Source: Pseudomonas batumici
GTDB taxonomy: Bacteria; Pseudomonadota; Gammaproteobacteria; Pseudomonadales; Pseudomonadaceae
DNA length: 64,000 nucleotides
Direction: 5' to 3'
NCBI RefSeq assembly: GCF_000820515.1
Contig: NZ_JXDG01000034.1
Coordinates: 1-64,000, forward strand
The notes under the pieces were generated by a model. The model was not told the DNA's origin and ran no database searches. It saw only the letters and a list, made by a program, of their open reading frames with translations. The position numbers were made by a program, and so were the translations under genes. Position 1 is the stretch's first letter. The number at the start of each line of letters is the position of its first letter. Positions 56,880-64,000 of the stretch are shown here, in pieces.

Positions 56880-58526
56880 ATGAACGGATCTCCAGGTGGC
56901 GGCAGCGCCACCCGACTCGGCACCTGGGACTGGGATATCGACCAGGACCGGTTTGTCGCCGATGCCCACTTCGCCCAGTTGCACGGTGTCGACCCCGCGA
57001 GGGCCAGCCAGACGCCCCTCAGCGTCTATATGGACAGCGTGCACCCCGAAGACCGCGCCCTGGTGGCCCACGGTATCAAGCAGTGCCTGGAGCAGCACAC
57101 CGAGCACGCCGAAGAGTACCGCGTCTTGCAAGCCGACGGCCAGGTACGCTGGGTCTTCGCCCGGGGACGTTGCCACCTCGGGCCGCATGGCCGGGCGCAG
57201 CGCTTTGTCGGCGCGGCGTTGGACATCACCGAGCACAAACGCACCGAAGAGGCCCTGCGCAATCTCAACGAGACCCTGGAAGAGCGTGTCGCCCAGCGCA
57301 CCCGGGCGCTGGCCGAGTCCAACCAGCGCTTGCAGAACGAGATGTTCGAACGCGAGCGCGCCGAAGAGGCGCTGCGCCATGCGCAGAAAATGGAAGCGGT
57401 GGGACAACTGACCGGCGGCATCGCCCATGACTTCAACAACATGCTGACCGGCATCATCGGCAGCCTGGACCTGATGCAACGCTATATCGCCGCCGGGCGC
57501 AGCGACGAGATCGGCCGGTTTGCCGACGCCGCCGTGAGTTCGGCGCAGCGGGCCGCGTCCCTCACCCATCGGCTGCTGGCGTTTTCCCGCCGGCAATCGC
57601 TGGACCGCAAGCGCATCGATCCCAACCAGTTGGTGCAGTCGCTGGAAGACCTGTTCAGCCGCACCACCGGCGCCCATATCACCCTGAAAGTCGAATTGGG
57701 CCAGGACGTGTGGCCGGTCAACACCGACACCGGGCAACTGGAAAGCGCCCTGCTCAACCTGGTGATCAACGCCCGCGACGCCATGCCCGACGGCGGCGAA
57801 CTGCGGATCGAGACCGCCAACAGCTACCTCGACGGCGGCGACCTCAGCACCCTGGAGCCGGTCAAGGCCGGCGACTACGTGATGATCGGCGTCAGCGACA
57901 ACGGGACCGGCATGAGTCCGTTGATCCTGGCCAAGGCGTTCGACCCGTTCTTCACCACCAAGCCCATTGGCCAGGGCACGGGCCTGGGCTTGTCGATGAT
58001 CTACGGTTTTGCCCAGCAGTCCGGCGGCCATGTCACCCTGGAAAGCGAGCCGGGCCGAGGCACCTGCGTGCGCTTGTACCTGCCGCGCCATCACGCGCCG
58101 CAAGCCGAGGTGCCGCGACCATCCCAACACCCCGTGGAGCCCCCCGTGGCCGCTGTCGATGAGTCGGTGATGGTGGTGGAGGACGATCCGGCGGTGCGGA
58201 TGCTGGTACTCAATGTCCTCGACGAGCTGGGCTATACCGTGCACCCGGCGGCGGATGCACGCACCGCCCTGCCGCTGCTGGAGTCGAGCCTGCGGATCGA
58301 CCTGCTGGTCACCGATGTCGGTCTGCCGGGGATGAACGGCCGGCAACTGGCGGAAGTCGCCCGGCAGCACCGCCCGGGGCTCAAGGTGCTGTTCATGACC
58401 GGCTACGCCGAGAAGGCCGCCGAGCGCCAGGGCTTCCTCGAACCCGGCATGGACCTGATCGCCAAGCCCTTCACCCTGGACGTGCTGGCGAAGCGGGTGC
58501 GCGACATGATCGGGCAGGCGCCTTGA
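56880..58526 (+). CDS. PAS-type hybrid sensor histidine kinase
   Basis: A 548-residue cytoplasmic hybrid kinase. A PAS/PAC domain (about 10-120, [30 protein letters not shown]) and a short coiled coil lead to the HisKA box [17 protein letters not shown], an HATPase domain ([37 protein letters not shown]) and a C-terminal receiver ([26 protein letters not shown], with the phosphoacceptor Asp). No membrane segment is seen. The HDFNN variant is typical of the family-4 kinases. No cognate regulator adjoins it. The start at 56880 was chosen over an earlier ATG without a ribosome-binding site. Confidence 0.9.
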   Translation: MNGSPGGGSATRLGTWDWDIDQDRFVADAHFAQLHGVDPARASQTPLSVYMDSVHPEDRALVAHGIKQCLEQHTEHAEEYRVLQADGQVRWVFARGRCHLGPHGRAQRFVGAALDITEHKRTEEALRNLNETLEERVAQRTRALAESNQRLQNEMFERERAEEALRHAQKMEAVGQLTGGIAHDFNNMLTGIIGSLDLMQRYIAAGRSDEIGRFADAAVSSAQRAASLTHRLLAFSRRQSLDRKRIDPNQLVQSLEDLFSRTTGAHITLKVELGQDVWPVNTDTGQLESALLNLVINARDAMPDGGELRIETANSYLDGGDLSTLEPVKAGDYVMIGVSDNGTGMSPLILAKAFDPFFTTKPIGQGTGLGLSMIYGFAQQSGGHVTLESEPGRGTCVRLYLPRHHAPQAEVPRPSQHPVEPPVAAVDESVMVVEDDPAVRMLVLNVLDELGYTVHPAADARTALPLLESSLRIDLLVTDVGLPGMNGRQLAEVARQHRPGLKVLFMTGYAEKAAERQGFLEPGMDLIAKPFTLDVLAKRVRDMIGQAP

Positions 58527-58583
58527 ACTTCAGGCATAATCCCGCGCCCGCCGCATGCCCCAACGCTTCAAGGTAACGAATCG

Positions 58584-58859
58584 ATGAAAGCCCAAGCCCG
58601 TCATATCCTGGTCAAGACCGCCGAGGAAGCCGAACAACTCAAGCAACGCATCGCCAAGGGCGAAGCGTTCGATGTGTTGGCCAAGAAGTACTCCACCTGC
58701 CCGTCCGGCAAGCGTGGCGGCGACCTGGGTGAGGTGCGGCCGGGTCAGATGGTCGGGGCCATCGACCAGGTGATCTTCAAGAAGCCACTGCGCACCGTGC
58801 ACGGTCCGATCAAGAGCAAGTTCGGTTATCACCTGGTGCAGGTTTTCTACCGAGACTGA
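58584..58859 (+). CDS. ppiC: Parvulin-type peptidyl-prolyl isomerase
   Basis: A 91-residue single-domain parvulin with no signal peptide. ARHILVKTAEEAEQLKQRIA, STCPSGKRGGDLGEV and GPIKSKFGYHLVQVFYRD are the family motifs of PpiC. It catalyses cis-trans isomerisation of X-Pro bonds in the cytoplasm. It follows the hybrid kinase gene by 57 bp with its own ribosome-binding site. Confidence 0.95.
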   Translation: MKAQARHILVKTAEEAEQLKQRIAKGEAFDVLAKKYSTCPSGKRGGDLGEVRPGQMVGAIDQVIFKKPLRTVHGPIKSKFGYHLVQVFYRD

Positions 58860-58877
58860 GCCGGGAAAGCGCTGCGT

Positions 58878-59795
58878 TCAAGTCCTTGGAATCAGCGCCC
58901 CACGCACCTGAATCACCCGGCTCGCCAAGCGATGCCCTGCCAATGCCGCCTGTTGCGGATCACCGCCACCCAGGCGACTGGCCAGATACGCCGCACTGAA
59001 CGAGTCCCCCGCCGCCGTGGTATCCACCACCGTCTCGACCTTGCACGCCGGCACCTCGAACGCCTCGCCCTCGCAGTGAACCAGGCAACTCCCGGCACCC
59101 CGCTTGATGACCACTTCCGGCGTACCGATGTTCTCGTGGGCGCTGAACACCGCCTGGGCATCGGCATAATCGAACAGCGCCTGTTCGTCCTCAAGGGTCA
59201 ACAAGGCCATGTCCACGTAGGGCAACACCGACCGATAAGCCGCCCGCGCCTGCTCGACGCCGGCCCACAAGCGCGGTCGGTAGTTATTGTCGAAGACCAC
59301 CCGGGTGTCGCCCTGGCGGGCCAGTTCAAGAACCTCGACCAGCTTTTCCCGCCCGCATTCACCCAGCACCGCCAGGGTGATGCCACTGAAATACAGCACG
59401 TCGTAATCCGGCAAGGCCGCCAGCACCGGGGCCGCGCTCGGTGCAGTGAAGCAGTCGCGCACGGCCGCCTCGTTGCGCCAGTAGAGGAACCGGCGCTCAC
59501 CCTTGGCGTCGGTCTGGATGCAATACAAACCGGGCAAGCGCCCCGGCAAGCGTTGAACCAGGTCCAGGCCGATGCCTTCCTCGCGCCAGATCCGGCACAT
59601 GCTGTCGCTGAAGCTGTCGTCGCCCAGGGCGGTGACATAGTCCACCGAGGCCCGTCCACCCAGTTCACGGGACAGGTAGACGGCGGTGTTCAAGGTGTCG
59701 CCGCCGAAGCTCTGGTGCAGGCTGCCGTCGGCATGTTGTTGCAGTTCGATCATGCATTCGCCGATCAGGGCGATACGCGGTGGGGGCAGGTTCAT
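58878..59795 (-). CDS. kdgK: 2-dehydro-3-deoxygluconokinase (KdgK-like PfkB kinase)
   Basis: A 305-residue ribokinase-family sugar kinase. It has the KDG-kinase style N-terminus (IALIGECMIELQQ..FGGDTLNTAVYLSREL) and the signature VDTTAAGDSFSAAYLASRL, where AAGD replaces the usual GAGD, as in KdgK. It phosphorylates 2-keto-3-deoxygluconate to KDPG for the Entner-Doudoroff pathway. It is the last gene of an operon with a DSD-type dehydratase, RidA and an ABC transporter, which fits removal of KDG made from an amino sugar acid. Confidence 0.88.
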   Translation of the reverse strand: MNLPPPRIALIGECMIELQQHADGSLHQSFGGDTLNTAVYLSRELGGRASVDYVTALGDDSFSDSMCRIWREEGIGLDLVQRLPGRLPGLYCIQTDAKGERRFLYWRNEAAVRDCFTAPSAAPVLAALPDYDVLYFSGITLAVLGECGREKLVEVLELARQGDTRVVFDNNYRPRLWAGVEQARAAYRSVLPYVDMALLTLEDEQALFDYADAQAVFSAHENIGTPEVVIKRGAGSCLVHCEGEAFEVPACKVETVVDTTAAGDSFSAAYLASRLGGGDPQQAALAGHRLASRVIQVRGALIPRT

Positions 59796-59806
59796 AGCGG
59801 TATCCT

Positions 59807-61024
59807 TTAGAAACAGGTCTCGAACCCTTCGATAACCGTCATCTGCTCATCGACAATGCAGCCGACCCGCCACTTGTCGAAAGTCAGGCACGGATGCGAG
59901 GTGCCAAACGCGACGATGTCCCCGACCCGCAACTCGCAACCCGGCGCCACCGTCATGAACGCATGCTGGTCCATCACCGCCGTCACCTTGCAGGCACTGA
60001 CGTCTTCACCCACCGCCGGCACGACACCGGCCTTGTAGCGCAGCAACGGCACCGGCAAGCCGGCGTCGAAGGCCACGTCGCGCTTGCCCAGGGCGATCAC
60101 CGCAAACCCCGGCTCCGGCATCGACTGCACATGCGCCCAGACCTCCAGCGCCGGACGCAAACCCTCACTCAAGTCACTCCGACGATGCAGCACACAACAC
60201 TGGGCGTCCTTGTAGATACCGTGGTCATGGGCAACATAGCTACCCGGACGCAACACACTGAGAAAACGCCCGTCGGCATCCTGGGCCTCGAACTCTTCAG
60301 CGATCAGGTCGTACCAGGCCGACCCCGAAGCAGTGATGATCGGCTTGCCGATGTCAAACGCGCCGCTGTCCTGCAACTCCACCGCCAGTCGCACCAGGGA
60401 GTCGGCAAAGCCACGAATCCCGCTCACAGCCTGATCGCCGTGGATCACCCCTTCATAACCTTCAATACCGGTCAGCGCTAGAGCCGGCTGGGCCTTGATC
60501 GCCCGGGCCAGGTCCAGCACTTCCTGCTCGCTGCGGCAACCGCAACGGCCGCCGACCACGCCGTACTCGATCATCACGTTCAGGCGCAGGCCACGTTCGC
60601 CGAAGAAAGCCCCCAGGGCCGCGACGTTGTCCGGGTGATCGACCATGCAGTGGAACTCAAATTGAGGATCGGCCAACAACTCGGCGATCAGCGCCATGTT
60701 CGGCGCGCCCACCAGTTGGTTGGCCATCAGCACCCTACGGACACCCGCCGCGTAGGCGGCACGGGTCTGCACGGCGGTCGCCAGGGTGATCCCCCAGGCC
60801 CCGGCGGCCAGTTGCCGGCGAAACAGCGCCGGCACCATGCTGGTCTTGCCATGGGGCGCCAGCTCGGCGCCGCTGCGACTGACGAAGTCCTGCATCCAGC
60901 GGATATTGTGTTCCAGGGCGTCGCGATGGAGCACCAGGGCCGGCAGGCTGACGTCGCTCACCAGTTGGGCGCCGATGCTTGGGGTGCCCTTTTCCACGGC
61001 AGCGAAGTTGAAGGCAGTAGACAT
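59807..61024 (-). CDS. DSD-type fold III PLP dehydratase/deaminase (D-glucosaminate dehydratase candidate)
   Basis: A 405-residue PLP enzyme of the D-serine dehydratase-like (alanine racemase fold) family. The Schiff-base lysine is Lys60 in ELAPHGKTSM. The C-terminal HxC metal pair His377/Cys379 (GTSHPCLTF) that binds Zn2+ in eukaryotic D-serine dehydratase is present, favouring a dehydratase over a racemase. Context (KDG kinase 11 bp downstream, RidA, amino-acid ABC) suggests it deaminates D-glucosaminate to 2-keto-3-deoxygluconate. That substrate is inferred; a D-hydroxyamino acid such as D-serine is the alternative. Confidence 0.82.
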   Translation of the reverse strand: MSTAFNFAAVEKGTPSIGAQLVSDVSLPALVLHRDALEHNIRWMQDFVSRSGAELAPHGKTSMVPALFRRQLAAGAWGITLATAVQTRAAYAAGVRRVLMANQLVGAPNMALIAELLADPQFEFHCMVDHPDNVAALGAFFGERGLRLNVMIEYGVVGGRCGCRSEQEVLDLARAIKAQPALALTGIEGYEGVIHGDQAVSGIRGFADSLVRLAVELQDSGAFDIGKPIITASGSAWYDLIAEEFEAQDADGRFLSVLRPGSYVAHDHGIYKDAQCCVLHRRSDLSEGLRPALEVWAHVQSMPEPGFAVIALGKRDVAFDAGLPVPLLRYKAGVVPAVGEDVSACKVTAVMDQHAFMTVAPGCELRVGDIVAFGTSHPCLTFDKWRVGCIVDEQMTVIEGFETCF

Positions 61025-61060
61025 TTCAAACTCCTTATCGGCGGCGCCCTTGGCACCGCG

Positions 61061-61825
61061 CTAGTCGTTGATGCGGCGGGCCAGGTTGTTCGCGCTCTCG
61101 ATCAGGACCCGGCGATAGTCGTTGTAGTTGGCCTTGGCATCGGCCCGTGGGGCAACGATGCACAGGGTGGCGATGCAGACGCCGCGCTCGTCCTTGACCG
61201 GCGCGGCGAAACAATGGGTAAAGGTGTCGGCCACGCTGTCGAAGGAAAAGAACCCGTCGATCCCGGCCTGGCGAATTTCCCTGAGGAAGACCTCCAGCGG
61301 CAGGCGCTCGCCGTCCGGCAGAATGAAGTCGTCGTGGTCGATCAGGTCGATGATTTCCTGGTCGCTCAGGTGCGCCAGCAGCAGGCGACCGGAGGCCGTC
61401 CAGGGAATCGGTGCGTTCTCGCCGATGTCCGAGGAAATCCGGAAATGCCGTTCCCCCTCCTTCATCAGCGCCACGGTGTACTTGCGACCGTTGAGCAGGC
61501 ACATCTGCGCGGTTTCCCGGGTCTGGCTGACGATCTCCTGCAAGGCATGGTCGGCTTCGCGGCTCAGGTCGAAATGGCGCAGGTGCGCCTGGCCGAGAAA
61601 GTACAGCTGACGGCCCAGGTAGACATGGCCTTCCTTGCCGACCGCCTCGAGGATGCGCCGCTCCAGCAGGGACGCCACCAACTCGTAGACCGTGGACTTC
61701 GGGCTGCCGATACCGCTGGCGATATCGTTGGGACGCAGCGGCTGGCCGATTTCCTTGAGGTAATCGAGGATATCGAACGCCCGGTCCAGCCCTTTTGCCC
61801 GGCGCTTGATGGTGTCTTCGGTCAT
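61061..61825 (-). CDS. IclR family transcriptional regulator
   Basis: A 254-residue IclR-type regulator. The N-terminal winged helix is AFDILDYLKEIGQPLRPNDI..IGSPKSTVYELVASLLERR; the C-terminal GAF-like effector domain (about 85-250) ends NNLARRIND. It lies within the operon, between ridA and the dehydratase gene, 36 bp before the latter, so it is co-transcribed with its presumed targets, giving autoregulation. An effector such as KDG or glucosaminate is plausible. Confidence 0.9.
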   Translation of the reverse strand: MTEDTIKRRAKGLDRAFDILDYLKEIGQPLRPNDIASGIGSPKSTVYELVASLLERRILEAVGKEGHVYLGRQLYFLGQAHLRHFDLSREADHALQEIVSQTRETAQMCLLNGRKYTVALMKEGERHFRISSDIGENAPIPWTASGRLLLAHLSDQEIIDLIDHDDFILPDGERLPLEVFLREIRQAGIDGFFSFDSVADTFTHCFAAPVKDERGVCIATLCIVAPRADAKANYNDYRRVLIESANNLARRIND

Positions 61826-61903
61826 GTCAGTGCCATCCCATTGGAAAAGTTGCCGGGAAGTTTACCCAGATTGATGTGTACGGGCTTGTCGGAACGCCGA
61901 CCG

Positions 61904-62293
61904 TCAGGCCTTCTTCTTGTACGCGATGCAATCGATCTCGACCTTGCAGTCGACCATCATGTTCGCCTGGACACAGGCCCGTGCCGGGGCGTGCTCGGGA
62001 TGGAAGTACTCGGAAAATACCTTGTTGAAGCTCCAGAAATCCCGTGGGTCCTCCAGCCAGACACCGGCGCGCACCACATCCTTCAGGCCATAACCGGCCT
62101 CTTCGAGAATCGCGATCAGGTTCCTCATGGCCTGGTGAGTCTGCTCGACGATGCCACCGCCGATGATTTCGCCATCCAGTGCCGGTACCTGGCCGGACAC
62201 ATGCAGCCAGCCATCGGCTTCGACGGCACGGGCGAAAGGACGAGGCTGACCGCCACCCGCGGTGCTGCCGGTGCCGTAACGAGTAATGCTCAT
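61904..62293 (-). CDS. RidA family enamine/imine deaminase
   Basis: A 129-residue RidA/YjgF/UK114 protein. The catalytic Arg is Arg105 in HAPARACVQANMMVDCKVEI, the family position; FWSFNKVFSEYF and GQVPALDGEIIGG are other conserved segments. RidA proteins hydrolyse reactive enamines and imines released by PLP dehydratases, which matches the dehydratase gene downstream in the operon. Confidence 0.92.
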   Translation of the reverse strand: MSITRYGTGSTAGGGQPRPFARAVEADGWLHVSGQVPALDGEIIGGGIVEQTHQAMRNLIAILEEAGYGLKDVVRAGVWLEDPRDFWSFNKVFSEYFHPEHAPARACVQANMMVDCKVEIDCIAYKKKA

Positions 62294-62315
62294 GGGTTTC
62301 TCCTTGGGTAAAAAG

Positions 62316-63092
62316 TCAAAAACGGGTGTTTTTCAGAAATTCCGCGAGACGCGGCGACTGCGGGCGTTCGAACAGTTGTTTGGGTGGTCCCTGTTCTTCA
62401 ATACGCCCCTGGTTCATGAAAACGATCTTGTCCGAGACTTCAAAGGCAAAGCGCATCTCGTGGGTGACCAGCAACATGGTCATGCCCTCTTCCGCCAGGC
62501 CCTTGATCACCGCCAGCACCTCGCCCACCAGTTCGGGGTCGAGGGCCGAGGTCACTTCGTCGAACAGCATCAGGCTCGGGTTCATCGCAATGGCCCGGGC
62601 AATGGCAACCCGCTGCTGCTGGCCACCGGACAACTGCCCCGGAAAATGATTGCGCCGCTCCAGCAGGCCCACGCGCTCCAGCCATTTCTCCGCCAGCGCC
62701 ACGGCCTGGTCCTTGGGCAGCTTCTTGACCTTCAACAGGCCCAGGGTGACGTTCTGCAGGGCCGTGAGGTGGGGAAACAGGTTGAACTGCTGGAACGCCA
62801 TGCCGGTCATGGCCCGGTGCTGGGCGATGACTTTTTCCGGATGGCGCACGCGCCTGCCGTTCACTTCGCTGTAGCCGATGGACTCGCCGTCCAGGGTGAT
62901 CTGGCCGCCCTGGAATTCTTCCAGCAGGTTCACGCAGCGCAGCAGCGTGGTCTTGCCCGAGCCGCTGGAGCCGATCAGCGTGACCACGTTGCCGCGCTGC
63001 ATGTCCAGGTCGACGCCCTTGAGCACTTCGAGCTGGCCGTATTGTTTGTGCAGCCCGCGAATGCTGAGCAGTGCTTGGGAATCAGTCGTCAT
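62316..63092 (-). CDS. Amino-acid-type ABC transporter ATP-binding protein
   Basis: A 258-residue ABC ATPase of the GlnQ/HisP type. Walker [10 protein letters not shown], signature LSGGQQQR, Walker [16 protein letters not shown] (Val at the usual Pro position) and switch histidine [11 protein letters not shown] are present. I chose the ATG at 63092, which overlaps the permease stop as ATGA; the open frame extends to 63719 as a shadow of the permease. It probably energises import of the substrate of the dehydratase operon. Confidence 0.93.
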   Translation of the reverse strand: MTTDSQALLSIRGLHKQYGQLEVLKGVDLDMQRGNVVTLIGSSGSGKTTLLRCVNLLEEFQGGQITLDGESIGYSEVNGRRVRHPEKVIAQHRAMTGMAFQQFNLFPHLTALQNVTLGLLKVKKLPKDQAVALAEKWLERVGLLERRNHFPGQLSGGQQQRVAIARAIAMNPSLMLFDEVTSALDPELVGEVLAVIKGLAEEGMTMLLVTHEMRFAFEVSDKIVFMNQGRIEEQGPPKQLFERPQSPRLAEFLKNTRF

Positions 63093-63751
63093 GGCAAGGC
63101 CACCCGCTTTTCGATATGCCGACCGAGCAACTCGATCGAGTAGTTGATGATGAAGAACAACAAACCGGCGAACAGGTAGAACTCCAGGGTCATGAAGGTC
63201 CGGGCGATCACCTGCTGGGTGCTGAGCAGCAGCTCGGCGACCCCGATCACCGAGAGCAGGGTCGAGGCCTTGACGATTTCGGTGGACGAATTGACCCAGG
63301 TCGGCAGGATCTGCCGCAACGCCTGGGGCAACAGCACATAGCCCAGGGCCTGGTGAAAGGTCAGGCCGATGGCCTTGCTCGCTTCCATCTGGCCACGGGG
63401 AATGGCTTGCAGCGCGCCACGCACGATCTCCGCCACGTGGGAGCCACAGAACAGCGTCAGGCCCAGGACACCGGCCTGGAAAGCGCTGATCTGCCAACCC
63501 AGGGCCGGGGCCATGTAGAAACAGGCGAGCACCAGCACGAACACCGGGGTGCCACGGATCAGGTCGACATACAGGCGAAACGGCAGGCGCATCCAGAACT
63601 TGCCGTAGGTCAGCACCAGGCCGGCGACAATCCCGATCAGGGTGCCGCAGATAATCGCCAGGACCGAACAGGCGACGCTGGTCTGGAAGCCCTCCCAGAG
63701 GGTTTCCCGGGCGACCCACAACTCATGCCAGCAACTTTGCGATTCGTACAT
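63089..63751 (-). CDS. Amino-acid-type ABC transporter permease
   Basis: A 220-residue permease of the HisM/GlnP family with about five membrane helices; the EAA-type loop is [29 protein letters not shown]. It starts 9 bp after another permease gene and overlaps the ATPase gene by 4 bp, so the two permeases and the ATPase form one transporter. Confidence 0.92.
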   Translation of the reverse strand: MYESQSCWHELWVARETLWEGFQTSVACSVLAIICGTLIGIVAGLVLTYGKFWMRLPFRLYVDLIRGTPVFVLVLACFYMAPALGWQISAFQAGVLGLTLFCGSHVAEIVRGALQAIPRGQMEASKAIGLTFHQALGYVLLPQALRQILPTWVNSSTEIVKASTLLSVIGVAELLLSTQQVIARTFMTLEFYLFAGLLFFIINYSIELLGRHIEKRVALP

Positions 63752-63760
63752 GCGTGCCTC

Positions 63761-64000
63761 CTATCGGCGAATCGCCAGGCGCTGCTCGAGGTGGCGCAGC
63801 ATCAGGGCAATGAGGTAACAGGCCGCCACATAGAGTGCGGTGGTGACCATCCAGGTTTCGATCACCCGATAGCTTTCCACGTTGATCTTGCGGGCGTGAT
63901 AGGTCAGCTCCGGCACGGCGATGGCCGCCGCCAGGGAGGTGTCCTTGAACAGGGAAATGAAGTTGTTGGACAGCGCCGGCAGCACGTTGCGCAACATCAC
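63761..64000 (-). CDS. Amino-acid-type ABC transporter permease (partial, 5' end outside window)
   Basis: The C-terminal 79 residues of a second HisM/GlnP-type permease; the coding sequence continues past the right edge. LRNVLPALSNNFISLFKDTS is the end of the EAA loop region, followed by two membrane helices. It pairs with the permease encoded 9 bp downstream. A binding-protein gene is expected further upstream, outside the window. Confidence 0.88.
   Translation of the reverse strand: MMLRNVLPALSNNFISLFKDTSLAAAIAVPELTYHARKINVESYRVIETWMVTTALYVAACYLIALMLRHLEQRLAIRR

Noticed and set aside
56745-58370. N-terminal extension of the PilU-like frame to 931 residues
   Set aside because: The extension is antisense to the hybrid kinase gene; the family start is at 56744.
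63093-63719. N-terminal extension of the ABC ATPase frame at the right end
   Set aside because: It overlaps the permease gene in another frame and lacks ATPase motifs; the ATGA overlap at 63089-63092 gives the right start.

Overview
The window is a gene-dense, GC-rich stretch of a Pseudomonas chromosome, most likely from the P. fluorescens group. The reasons are the mtlEFGKDYZ polyol operon with a mannitol dehydrogenase carrying Lys295/Asn300/His303, the muxABC-opmB efflux operon, an MvaU-type H-NS protein with a TTG start, the fdnGHI-fdhE-selA-selB-selC block, and many Pseudomonas REP elements (core like GTAGGAGC..GCTTGC..GCGAT), mostly as inverted pairs between genes.

Layout. 1-1.8 kb: a copper/cytochrome-oxidase assembly operon (DUF2946, SCO, PCu(A)C). 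1.8-4.9 kb: a TetR/hotdog-protein pair, a MarR/nitroreductase pair and a DUF985 cupin. 5.0-14.5 kb: a selenocysteine cassette, comprising tRNA-Sec (selC), selB, selA, fdhE and a formate dehydrogenase whose alpha subunit is read through an in-frame UGA at 13878-13880. 14.6-24.4 kb: a TetR regulator, then a LysR-controlled cluster of an argininosuccinate-lyase-like enzyme, a polar amino-acid ABC transporter, two CE4-family (NodB/PuuE-like) hydrolases and an MFS transporter. I do not recognise this last pathway and it is the best candidate for an undescribed system. 24.5-33.4 kb: muxABC-opmB. 33.6-34.9 kb: two tandem thiol peroxidases. 35.0-40.5 kb: a GNAT acetyltransferase, hpd, an EamA exporter with a divergent LysR regulator, and a CSS-EAL phosphodiesterase. 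40.7-44.6 kb: mvaU, gloA, ahpF, ahpC. 44.7-46.8 kb: a tyrosine recombinase divergent from a KfrA-like coiled-coil DNA-binding protein. 47.2-55.5 kb: the mannitol/arabitol/glucitol operon. 55.6-58.9 kb: a solitary PilU-like ATPase, a hybrid histidine kinase and a parvulin. 58.9-64.0 kb: an operon (running off the right end) of an amino-acid-type ABC transporter, RidA, IclR, a DSD-type PLP dehydratase and a KDG kinase, which together fit D-glucosaminate catabolism.

How the genes work together. The Sec cassette carries the dedicated Sec machinery (tRNA, SelA, SelB) beside its probable client, FdnG; selD is not in the window. The right-end operon couples import, deaminating dehydration, enamine/imine clean-up by RidA and phosphorylation of the keto-deoxy sugar acid. 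The mtl operon couples polyol import to oxidation and kinase steps. REP elements are not only intergenic here: one supplies the SelB stop codon, and two others encode the C-terminal tails of SelA and of the MFS transporter. No prophage, IS element, CRISPR array or rRNA was seen; the only tRNA found is selC.
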